Made by a program: the position numbers and the translations under genes | Assembly (NCBI GenBank): GCA_963922205.1 | Contig: CAWUHX010000085.1 | Span: 744,001-808,000, forward strand | Direction: 5' to 3' | Length of the DNA: 64,000 nt | Source of the DNA: Romanomermis culicivorax | Lineage: Eukaryota > Nematoda > Enoplea > Mermithida > Mermithidae | Shown: positions 44,701 to 55,611 of the stretch, in pieces | Numbering within the stretch: the stretch's first letter is position 1 | Layout: each line of letters starts with the position of its first letter | The notes under the pieces: model-generated | Databases searched by the model: none | What the model was told of the DNA's origin: nothing | The model's input: the letters and a program-made list of their open reading frames with translations, nothing else

Positions 44701-47700
44701 AAAAATTGATTCGACTCACTCTAAGCGATTCAGGAACTGTTGAAATCCGCTGACGCTACATGTAGACCATTTCACTTTACCGCCGCCCAACGATTGAGAC
44801 ATGACGAAAGTGGAAGGGCAATAAGGTTCGTCGTGACTCATGCCCAAGCCTAAAACAATATTGTTCTTGTATTAGGAGCATATGTCAAGTAAAGATTTGC
44901 GTAAAAGGTATCCTTGAATCGGCTTACTGTGGCCAATTTCGTGAGCAAAAATGAAGGCGGCATTAAAGTCGCCGGCTTCGGCTAAAAGACACGAATTTTG
45001 GCTGCTGCAAACGCCATACAGACGCGCTATACCGCTAATAGAGTAGTCATACCGTCTCGTATATTCATTGTACCTGTTGATATTCGTCCTGAGGAATCGG
45101 GAAAAAGTTACAGTATGCTCAATTTTTCGAATAAAACTAGTAATTACCCCGTGAATAATACTGCGTGATCCCAATTGAATTCCCTGCTTCGCAAGTAATA
45201 TTGATAGTTGCAGAAACTGCTAAGATAAGTGTCGGCGTTGTTACCGACGTTTAGTTCATACTGCAAACGGTAGAAAATTAATTAAAGTCTACACGACGAC
45301 ATTTTTTCGATATCAGAGGTGACTCTGGCTGATGAACGGCTTGGATTACCCGAATAAGTTGGTCTACTAACTTAGAAAAATGGAAAACGGCAAAATGTAA
45401 CAAATTTTAAGCATAGGGATGGGAGCTACAATGGCAGAATATTTTACAGGGATTAATTGCATCTAACGAAATATTCTTATTTTTCCAACAGTAAATTATT
45501 TTTATGACCTTTCGTTACGCTAGCCATCAAGCTATCTTATTTGAATGGGGAGTATAGTTTACAATGTGCTGCCAGGTCAATTTCAAAACCCGTACGACAT
45601 TTCAGATCATTTTTTATTGATAAATTACGTTTTAAAGTCAGTCGCGGGAGTTTCCAAGTATTTCCATAGATTTCAGACTTGAGAAAAATTTTGATGCCGG
45701 TGATTTGACGGATCTCCCAAGTTCGCTAACCACGCCAGTGTTGCAAGTACGAGATTTCTACTTACCGGCTGTGTTTCAAAAACTTCATATCTGACAACTT
45801 TGAATTGAACTTTTGGTCGGATGGACTCATGCTGGTACATTAATTGAGCCTATAAAGTAAAAAACGGAATAAAGTGCGACGAAAAATTTTAAAATTAAGT
45901 TCTTGTTTGTTATACATACACAATTCAAGGTCAATGATGAAGGTACTACTGGTTCATCATGCGTAGTAGGTTATGGTCATGTCATTTATAAAAATTTTTG
46001 TCGAAGTGATGATCAGTTCGGTTCTTACAGTGCTCTACGAATTTCCAAATGACACGCTTAAATATAGTCAGGCCAGACCTACATTGTTCAAGGTGGACGC
46101 TACGAAATCTTGCAATTTCGATAAGGCGTAATTGCGATCTCTATGAATATTCAAGTATTTTTTATACAAGTCGTAATCGACAAACACGGCCAATTCGATC
46201 ATCAAGTCCATATTCCAACGGTCGTAGTCAACAGTTTGAGCATTGGCCATAACAGCCATACCCTGTTGCTCGTCCGGATCCAAAGGTACCGTTTCAAGTT
46301 TACTGACTGGAAAATAAAATATGTTTCATGTAGTGCGGACTATGGGAGGGCAGCAAAGCGTGTTTTCTGCTTGAAAATATAGACACATAACAGTATAAAA
46401 AATAGCTTACCACCACAAAAGGCAGACTTCAACGTTTCTTCCGGAATACTCCTTTTCTTGATACTGTGGGTAATGAAAGGAGCCTCAGGGTGCGACCATT
46501 CATACTCGTTCGTATCGCTTGGTTCGACGAAAACGCCCAAACCAACTTTTTCATCGCGTTTTTGTGAACTTTCGTTCTTCAATTTCATATTTTGTAGCAT
46601 CATATAGTTCAAAATCAGCAAATTTCTCTCTTCAGCTTCGCTCCGTTTCACAGCTTCAGCGTGCGGGTGTTCTTTTTCTTTATTCAAAATTTCTTCGTCG
46701 AATTGAATTTCGACCGTTTTATTACTGTAGTTCCCATCCGAAATATACGTCAAGTTTGCGTCATAAGTTATATTCCTGAGGGTAGTGTCGAAATAATAAT
46801 CTTCACTATGTAGTGATGATGAGACGTTATTCATCGATGTTTCATTGATCGACGTTTCATTAGTCAACGTATTTATAATTTTATCTTGTTGGATAATTTT
46901 GCTGAATTGTTCATTAATAGTCTCGTCAGCCCTAGTTTTATCGTCATCGTCTAAGCTAACGACTTTCACTTTCCTGAGATAGTTTGGTTCTACGATGTAG
47001 ATGTCATCTTTGATTATGATCGTTCCGGTCTGTGAATGAAATGAAATTATATGATATCAAAACGACGTCAGCAAGACATAAACAGGATGCTTTAGTATTT
47101 TTCCATAATAATCATGCATTTTTGATTTTTTTCACATCAAGCTAACGTCAAAGAACGAATAATCATTTGGTCCACAAAAAATACTAAAATAACAAAGCGC
47201 AGGTACAGAGCACAACTCAACTTTCGTTGTGATACCAGCAATGCATTTTCTACTTGATCATCGAGTGAATTTACTGCGCCCTATTCTATGGTAAAGTACA
47301 GAGTGAAAATTTAAGGACACAATGTCTGGGAGGATTTAGCTTTGTTGTGATAAGTCAAAATAAAACTGTTCCTCAGAGTATTCGAAGCTCAGAACGAATC
47401 TGACATTCATTTTGTATACAAGTGTAAATTCGATAAGCTCCAGTAAGCTCAAAATCAGAATTTCGTGCTAAAATAGTGACACAACGGTTTTCAGCGAAAG
47501 AAACTGAGTAATATGTTCCCCTTCGGATGTCTTTTGTGATTTGTATTTAAACCCTCTCATCGAAATTTTGCTTGCTCTCATTTAGAGAAAGACTGTTGCA
47601 AGGCGGTTTATTCTATGTTGGTCGGTGCTTAGCGTAATCATCTTTGCTTTCTTACAGCTTACTACCGTACTCCAATACCGCTTCTGGCTATACAATTTGG

Positions 47701-49929
47701 ACAAAAAAAAATTCGATTTTTTCATGAGAAAGCCTATAATAACTAATTTTTTTGATCTTTGAATACCTTATGGTACCGACTTTTTCTTCATTTTTTTATA
47801 TAATGTGTTACCTTGGTAGGAGCACATACTGTAGAGATTTTATTTTTTGCTTCGGAAAATTGACGTGTAGGCATGCCATTCTCTGAAAAAATTATTTTTT
47901 CTTCTAAAAAGGTCAACTTTGTTGATCCGTCCAAAGTCAACATTAAATAGAGGGCCGATGAATTTTAGTGTAAACTGTTACTTGTTCATATGGTTACTAC
48001 TGGACAAAAATCTCACACAACAATAGGTATATAATGAAAGAAAATGCCCCAAAAATGACAAAACATCGTAAAATTTTGATTTTCAGTTCACTGTATTTGC
48101 TCTTTCACCCATGATTCACATTTTTCCGCGTTGTTTTCCAAACAAACATCCCCGTTTTCTTTTTCTTTGCAGTTTTCTAGAGTATGTCTAACATGTAACT
48201 TTCTTTGACGTTATACATTTTACGTGTCGAACTTTCTAGTGAAACTAAAAAAATGAAGCCGGCGCCGCAGTCAGCTAAAACCCAGTTGCAAGCACTTAAT
48301 ACCGACGTCGAGATGATCCTCAGTTTCAGTTAGTAAAATAGACGCATTTTTTTCATTTTCAACAAGATGCGATGCTATGCGGAATTTGGAATACTGAAGT
48401 AACTGCACAATTCTTTCCCTCGCGAATCACCTCTGTCACTAATCTCGGCAATTTCACAGGCATTAAATTTGACGAACAACAGTAAAAAATGATAAAACTC
48501 AAAAGTGAGAGGTCAATTTTTTCTTTAAAGTCACTTACAACCGAGCCGTCACAAGTGGACATATGAGCCCAAGTCGACGGCGTCGTCGATTTAAAATGAC
48601 ATTGTTTGTTGTACGGTTGAAAGCTCAACGTATTGCTCTTCTCGCCCCTGGTCACGTGGGCGACGTTGCCGTCCCACATGGTATTTGAGTTGGGTGTAAA
48701 ATCAATTTTGACGTCCGTGCCGTCAACCGGTACCCACATGGACCTGAGTACGTTGTCGATTAGGCGAACTTTGATTTCGGAAAGATGACGTTCTTTCACT
48801 GGAAAAAGACCAAATGAAGTGCAAGACACACAAAGGATCGTGCTAGGTTTGCTCAGTTGCTAAATTACGGATTTCGAATGTCTTGAAAATATCAGACGGA
48901 AGGTCAAAAACGAACGAAACGTTGCATCGTGACTTTATCATTACTTCTGAACGTGGTTTGAAGTAAAATTTGAATTGATTAGCTCGTTGAAAATAAGACT
49001 CTATAGTAACATAAATTATTAGAATTCTGCATACTGAGTGATTTTTTTAATTTGATCGCTGCTTTAATATACAAGCAAGAGCGTAGCTTTGACGTCAGCA
49101 ACAAAAAGAGGGTATGGTCCCATTAATAGTCAAACTAATCACAATAAATATATCACAGTTTTTTATGAGTTGAGCAAAGAAGTTATGTGCTATTCTTGAC
49201 TGCACTGTTCTATTTTCCATGATCTGTAACATCAACTGTCTGTAATTGCTGCAATTCTTCTCAAAGTGCTGCAGTATAATGTACAAAAGATGTTCCGCAG
49301 AAGTTCACTTGAAACAACGTTTTTACAATTGCTAGAAGCGATATCTGACTATGTTTCTTTACATTCTACTCATGCCAAAGTTGGATTAAGTCCGCCGATC
49401 ATATAAATTCGATGATTTTAGAAACTCGCTTTTATTCTTCCATGTTTCGTTTTCGACATATTTCAAAAAGATTGGAGTTGCAATAAACAAAAATACTGTA
49501 ATTAGATCTACACGAAGTTTACTGAAATAACCTACGATAGTAAACGTGCTAATCAAACGTCACCTTGATTAATTTTCGCTTACGGTTTTTATCAGTGAAA
49601 TTTTTGTTACTGGATCTATAGTCTTCATATTGTCAGAGATGGACCTTCCCTTCTGTTGGATCTTACATGACTTACTTTTTTCTTCATCTATGAAAGACAC
49701 TGGTTTAGCTTCGCTTTGAGCTATGGCGCTTTCTAAACGGAGTTTGTATCTTTTTCCTGTTCTACCCATGACTTCTATGTGCGGTTTACTGTCGATTACC
49801 GACTCGGCATACAGTTCCTGTAAGAAAAAATAATGTGGTACTTCTCGATGAAATTCGCATCAATAACCGTAATCAAAAAGATACCTGCCACATTAATAAT
49901 TGTACGATCAGTATCTCTAACAAGATCAT
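38761..49929 (-). CDS. ADAMTS-like secreted metalloprotease 2, complete 16-exon model
   Basis: Exons: 49929-49885, 49817-49676, 48798-48539, 47029-46411, 46306-46083, 45849-45766, 45260-45148, 45088-44928, 44849-44720, 43943-43799, 43721-43575, 42301-41966, 41565-41452, 41388-41328, 40203-39937, 39035-38761. All phases agree; total 1040 residues. Order: hydrophobic signal [15 protein letters not shown]; propeptide with two Cys (QCHF, STCDG) and many N-glycosylation sequons; KKR at 340-342 then FCG at 353-355; M12B catalytic domain with HEIGHSLGMSHDE (545-557) and a VMSQS Met-turn candidate; disintegrin-like [12 protein letters not shown]1 WSGWGSANC; Cys-rich [16 protein letters not shown]1 repeats [40 protein letters not shown]. 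It should be a secreted zinc protease acting on matrix proteins; the substrate is unknown. The ADAMTS spacer domain appears absent. The Cys of FCG lies after the basic site, so it may not be a classical cysteine switch. Confidence 0.9.
43205..43434. mobile_element. MITE family 1, copy i (degenerate)
   Basis: In the ADAMTS-2 intron downstream of the exon at 43575. Retains AAAAGTGGAAGACAACTA, GGACTGGAACTCTGTGAAC and the right end ATTTTATAAAAAAGACTA. Confidence 0.5.
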
Positions 49930-52900
49930 TTTGTCAGTTGATGGATATCAAAAATTGAATTCGAGTATAAATATTGTGCCAGCCGACGGACCACCTGAAT
50001 AGACAAAAATGCAATAACAAGTAAAGAAGGAAGAGCAATGTACACACCCTGTTTAAGATTGAAACACAGAGCCCCCAAGAATAGTGGAAAATAGTGCCCA
50101 AGGTCCCCATGCTGCCTCCCATCAAGTTGAGTTGGTGAAAAAGTTGTTAGGCGTTGCGTGAACAAAAGTCGTACTCGGCATTCGACGTTAAAAATGTACC
50201 AATCCCAAAAATCAGGTTTTTATTGCCTTTTCATGATTATATTCATGATCATTTCGATCTATATTTAGAACCCTAATTCGTGAGTATCAGGCAGACAAAC
50301 TTAATAAAAACAGTCTTCCACCTTTTATTTGCGGAAATAATATCTTTTAGGTAGATATACGAAAATTGCGGATAGTTGAAACCAAGAAAACTTCGTAGTG
50401 CAATGAGGTAAACAAACACACAGGGTGTGAAGTTTCTATTTTGCTTCCTACTTGTTTACTTCTGCAGTATGCGTTAATTTTATCAACTCTCACTTCAACT
50501 CCACTGTAAATCACAATAATTTGAAAATGTGCTCAATACTAAAGCATGAGACCTAAATTTCCCGAGACCGTGGATTTGAAACAACCAAAAACAGTGGCAT
50601 CTAAATAGCTTACATTTTCTTAAAGTCTGTAGGACGATGATAGGAATCAAATTACAAATTTTCAGCTTCATGCGATATGCAGTTCAGCGGAAAATAAGGA
50701 ATGTATAAAACAGTGCTCTATTCCGACTTCGAAACTTTCAAACATTTTAAAAACGCTGTAGGCTTTTTTCTATAATTGACTTTGACGAACGCATTTCTGA
50801 AAATTAGCATCGTCCGAATTTTCGTCGAAATTCCTTACGCACAAGTAGCGGTATCAAGATTGAATCATACAGGGAGATACAAAAATTGAACGCTACAAAG
50901 CAATCACCTCTGACATTTTGGATCAATTGCAATCCATTCTGCGTATTCTCGAGAGTCCATCTACAGCTTCGAATAAGAGGATTTGATTGATGCAAGAATG
51001 TGCATCGTATGATTACTGCAAAAGCTGCAATCATAATTCTCATCATGAAAAAATTTATTTTGCTTATGGACGAGCACTTCCGCAGTGCGAATACTGATTC
51101 TACAGTCGCAAATACTGTACGGGAATGACATATACTATGGTTCATCGGTTTAAAATAAGATATCACGGATGATTTTTTGTATCATTTACACAAAAAGAAT
51201 GCAAATATGCAACACAAAAAAACTCGACCGCTATTTGGCCTAAGGATAAACGGCATACGTGGACGTGCGACAGGACACGTTCGATGAGACTCACTGATTG
51301 CTAAAAAGTTCTTCATGACCTAACAATCTAACATTTTGCTGTTTTCGAAATCCAAGCTCTCTAACTTTGCTGATATTCATCAATAGCATACCTCAGGCAA
51401 TACTAGAGGTGGATGCTTGACAGAAGAAGTACCAATTGCTCGATCATATACGCCACTCCAGGTTGCGCAGATCTTAATCCAATAGAACAATAATAAACCG
51501 GAGTCATGAGCTAGCTGCGAAACTGAGTGTTGCATAAGTAATATGTGAATTATTTAATCTCACATAATCACTAGCTTATAGACTGGACTGCACTCAAGAA
51601 ATGAATTTAAACTGAAAAATATAATATCGCGTTTTGGTGCTGCTGAAAGAAAATTGATGTGGTATCTTATCTCATTTGCGATATCCATGATTATCATCAG
51701 CGGTTAGCTTTATGAAAGTCATGGTAGCTAATTACTGACGGATTTTCACAATTGGGTCACGCTATGGCTTAAACTGGAGACATATCAATTACAAAGACGC
51801 GTACCAGAAACGAAGGCTATCGACGTCACTCGGTCATCGGGTAAAAAACACCAAATATCCCTAATTTTGCGCATATACAAAAACGCAGACACACAAAGAG
51901 ACTCGGTGATAATGGAAAAAAAGATTTTTCTGTGACTTCGAGCATAAAAGATTTTCCATCGTGGGAGACGTCAAAGTTGTTTTTGTCAAATTTTCGCGAA
52001 TTTGTACTTTTTTCGACAAAAAATTATAGTCGTTTTTTGAAACTTGGGTAAATTGTGAAATCCAAGAGTCGTAAGTCCTCGAGAGAATTTCCTCGACTCA
52101 AAAAATAAAGCCACTGCAGAATGGTCTAACAAATACAAATTTCGAAAATACCTAAGTTCAGCAAGATGGAATGCAATTTCTATTTATCGCGTTCTTTCTG
52201 TGTTAAATGTTGTTGCAGCTTCAGTATCACTGAAGATACGGTTTTACAGCATTAAGATAAAGTTATGATGATCAATAGTTTCGCACAAGAAAATTAAACT
52301 TTGATTCTAACATCGAAGCTTTCATTTCAAAACAAATCAACTCCGATCACGTAATCAAGCCTCAGTATATAGCGACTAAATAATAAATTATCGGAGACCG
52401 ATGCTTTTCAGGGTGTCGGTTGCAATAAACGAGATGATCGCGAGCTGGGGATAATCGTGTACTCTTTTTATATTTTTCCTGTGTTCGCGATTATCTCGAA
52501 TTCGGAATCATCCTGTTTATTGCCACCGGCCCATGAATTTTCATTTCAGTCATATTTTTTGTCAGCATTTTTTTTGCAACCGGTTGAATATTTTCCATAG
52601 ACTGAAAGCGATTTTGAATAAAGGTCTAGTAGTTCAAAGTCAAGCTGTTCAATCAAAGAATCAAAAACTACTAATGTAAAACTGTCGAAGTCTAGCTGGG
52701 GTTCGACTGAGCTGTACCCTAGCGACTTTCAGACATTATGCATTTCATAAAAAAAGTTCGAAGCCAGACCTGAGCTTCAGCTTAGCGATATCGACTCAAT
52801 TTTCTCGAGCTTAACTGGAGCTCAACTACAACTAATCTGTTTCCTGGCTGCATCTCATCTCGATCTAGGTCCTATCAGTGAAACTAGCTTCTGTTTGGTA

Positions 52901-53238
52901 TATTGAAACTTATTTTGTGCAATCTACCTTAGAAAATGTTTACTTTGTTATAATAGCAGTTAATTAATATGCGAGAAATCTGGATGGTGCTTATTCGGGC
53001 AAAAACTTATGGGGAGTAGTAAGAGTTAGCTTGTGCAGTAGTAGCATAGCATTACCTATACCTAACAGCTACTATGCTTTGACATATGATGCGATCATAA
53101 AAATCCTAAGCTGCTGTATAGAAATTAACTGACACTCTGAACTGGTCACACAGTCACATTCTGTTGTAGTCAAATAGCTGAATGACATTGAATTTATTGA
53201 CTAATAGCAGGACCATTTAATCGGCAGTACTGCTTCAG

Positions 53239-53471
53239 CTATACTTTATTTATTTTGAAATGATCGATGCAGCGACGTCGTAGCCTAACTTTTATCCAAA
53301 ATTGTGAAGGGCTCGTTGACTATTCAACAAATTTTTCCTTCATGATGTACTCTTCGATGATCACTCTTTCCAACCATTTAATGATTATCAAAATTTATTT
53401 CCTGATCTCTAATAAGGCTGTGCTTGCCGAAAAACTGCTGCATCGATCTCTTCAAAATAAATGGAGTATAG
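53239..53471. mobile_element. MITE family 2, copy 1
   Basis: 233 bp with inverted ends: CTATACTTTATTTATTTTG at the left and, at the right, the complement-like TTCAAAATAAATGGAGTATAG, each followed inward by ATCGATGCAGC. Matches copy 2 at 57683 in ends and inner words. Confidence 0.7.
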
Positions 53472-53510
53472 TTCTGAATAAAACCTGGCCGGATATAAAT
53501 ATCAGGGGCG

Positions 53511-53734
53511 GTTTCATCAAAGAGACTTGAGTGTCAAGTGACCTGTAGCTCAAGCTGTAGCATAACTCAATGTGCTGTATCATTGCCGGCAAGGTGCAGT
53601 TCAGCTTATTTAGAAACTTCTTCGATGTGTTTTCTGCGTATGAAATAAGCTGCAGCTGAACTGCACCTTAACGACATTATGGAGCTACAGCGTAAGCTGC
53701 AGCTCAGCTGGAGCTTAAGTCTCTCTGATGAAAC
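53511..53734. repeat. Foldback (long hairpin) repeat, 224 bp
   Basis: The two halves are imperfect inverted copies. Outer ends are GTTTCATCAAAGAGACTTGAG and, inverted, GTTTCATCAGAGAGACTTAAG; inner arms share AAGGTGCAGTTCAGCTTATTT, with a six-base insertion GCAGCT on the right. It would fold into one long hairpin. No coding potential. Confidence 0.75.
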
Positions 53735-54593
53735 ATTGATCGTTTTTTCTATTTAGTATATTTAACAATGAGCGTCTTGTATTCTCTTAGATCATGCTTT
53801 GACCCAGCTGACTTCAGCGTGCTTTACTCATTCTGCTAATTCTGGCTTCTATGGCCCCGTAAAACATAGACCTCACTTCACTCCTGTTCGCTTCTCTTCT
53901 GTTTCCTTCCATTCTATACTCTTCAATTTCATTAACCTGTTTGTTGCTATTTCTGCCACATTCTATGAATTTACAGATGATCATTCATCACATTCTCTTT
54001 ATGGTTGAAATTTTCTTGCTTTTGCTTTAGATGAATGAGCTGCAATGCCGGTTAAAAGCATTCAAGTGGAACTTTCACTTTCTCTTCGCAAACAGTGAAA
54101 CATCTCACAGAAAAGGTTCCACTTCCTCATGAGCATATCTCAAAATTTCAAACTTCAAACGTGGATAGACTTGTGTTGTGCATAACTTTTTATATGCCAG
54201 GAGATGTTATAGAATACTTCGCTGTGAAAATTTGATGATACAAATTGTTTTATGAACAAACTTCTCGATGCCCACTTCTCCACTAAAATCGCGCCATTCT
54301 ACAAAACCGCAATGCTCAATTTGTCTCCTCGCGACAAGAAAAATAAACGTGCCCAAAAATAAACTTTCCATATTTTGAGTCTCGTTTTGATTTCTAACGT
54401 AGGAGTTGAGTTTTACGTCTACCAATTCTTGCTAGAATGATTTCACGTCGATTGAATTATTAAAATAGTATTGTATTAGCCTAGACATTATGAAAATTAT
54501 AGTCCAATATTTATCAGTTTGTGCAGTTTTGAATGAAGTAGAACTTCTTCAACCTCGCTATTCCCGAGAGTAAGGTCAAGAACTTTTTTGCAG

Positions 54594-54678
54594 ATAGTCC
54601 TTGGTGATTTGAACGTTGCTGAAAAATTAGCCCGATTAATAATGAATTATCGACGGGTGAAACCGGAAAACGTTGGAG
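54594..54678 (+). other. Exon-like segment upstream of ADAMTS-3
   Basis: A TTTTTTGCAG acceptor precedes 54594 and GTATGT follows 54678. The 85 bases are open (IVLGDLNVAEKLARLIMNYR then RVKPENVG) and end in phase 1, which is what the first certain ADAMTS-3 exon needs. The stretch AEKLARLIMNY is loosely like [14 protein letters not shown] in the corresponding propeptide exon of ADAMTS-2. It may be a shortened propeptide exon of ADAMTS-3 lacking the basic site and the FCG, or an unrelated exon. Confidence 0.35.
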
Positions 54679-55611
54679 GTATGTAGAAATTAGACCTTTA
54701 GGCTTTTATGGTATTTGAATTCTTGACCAACCAGTAAAGAAGTGATGGCAAAATTAGAGACAATTGCTAATCACGTCTATCATTTTTGACGATTGCGATT
54801 TTTATTTCATATTTTTACGTTTCTGTGTTACCATCTGATACATAGGACTGAAAATTTGGGAGGATAATTTTTACCAACTTCTAACAATCTTTTGAGTGAA
54901 AACTTTGTTTAAAAAGTTTTGCTTTTGGCGATAGTTCTAAATTTCGTCATTTTTCAATTGAGATGTATATTATGAAAAATAACTCATATACAATTTTAGT
55001 AGTAAACTGTTTATAACGTCCGCTTGGACGTCTATAATATACGTAGTTTACTGTGTAAGTTCAGCTTCCTGTATCAAATGTGATCCAGATCGTTTTGATT
55101 TTGAGATGTTACTGACATGGTTTTCCGAAAAAATATTATTACATACATGAGCCAATCGAGATAAGTTTGCTTGAAATTTATTTTCTGGACTTGATATAAT
55201 TTTTTATTCGGCAATGTTTTCAGGTGTTCAGAATAATTTTCTGTTTTTTATACAGAATTTACAAAAAATATTTTTTCGAAACTGACAATACTAGCAAAAA
55301 CAGTCTTCAAGAGAAAGTTTTATGCAAATCAGTATTCGAAGCTGAACTATTGAATGAAAATCAAAGAAAACATAGGAGAAATTTTTTAATCTGTATTTAT
55401 GTGGTTTTATTAAAATATTGCAGAAAATTTTTTGTCAGGATTGACCTGAGAATTTTTCTTAATAATATTTTTTTGGAAATACAAATATCAGGCCTATATA
55501 AAATGACAATTTTGAGTGGTAAATAATTCGAACGGCCACACACTGAACCATTTGGCGATGAGTTCAAGAATATCATATCATGCAATTCACAATAGTACCT
55601 CATTTTCTAAG

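Larger units (their letters stand above)
49930..54593. other. Shared 5' region between divergent ADAMTS-2 and ADAMTS-3, mostly repeats
   Basis: No confident gene. A minus ORF at 50804-51166 has an internal start MMRIMIAAFAVIIRC that looks like a signal peptide and a possible donor after QNVRG, but no family I recognise (low confidence). Recognisable content is one MITE (53239-53471) and a foldback repeat (53511-53734). Promoters of both proteases should lie here. Confidence 0.45.

Noticed and set aside
50804-51166. Secreted protein gene on the minus strand
   Set aside because: A possible signal peptide and donor are present, but no second exon or family could be found, so it is not listed as a gene.
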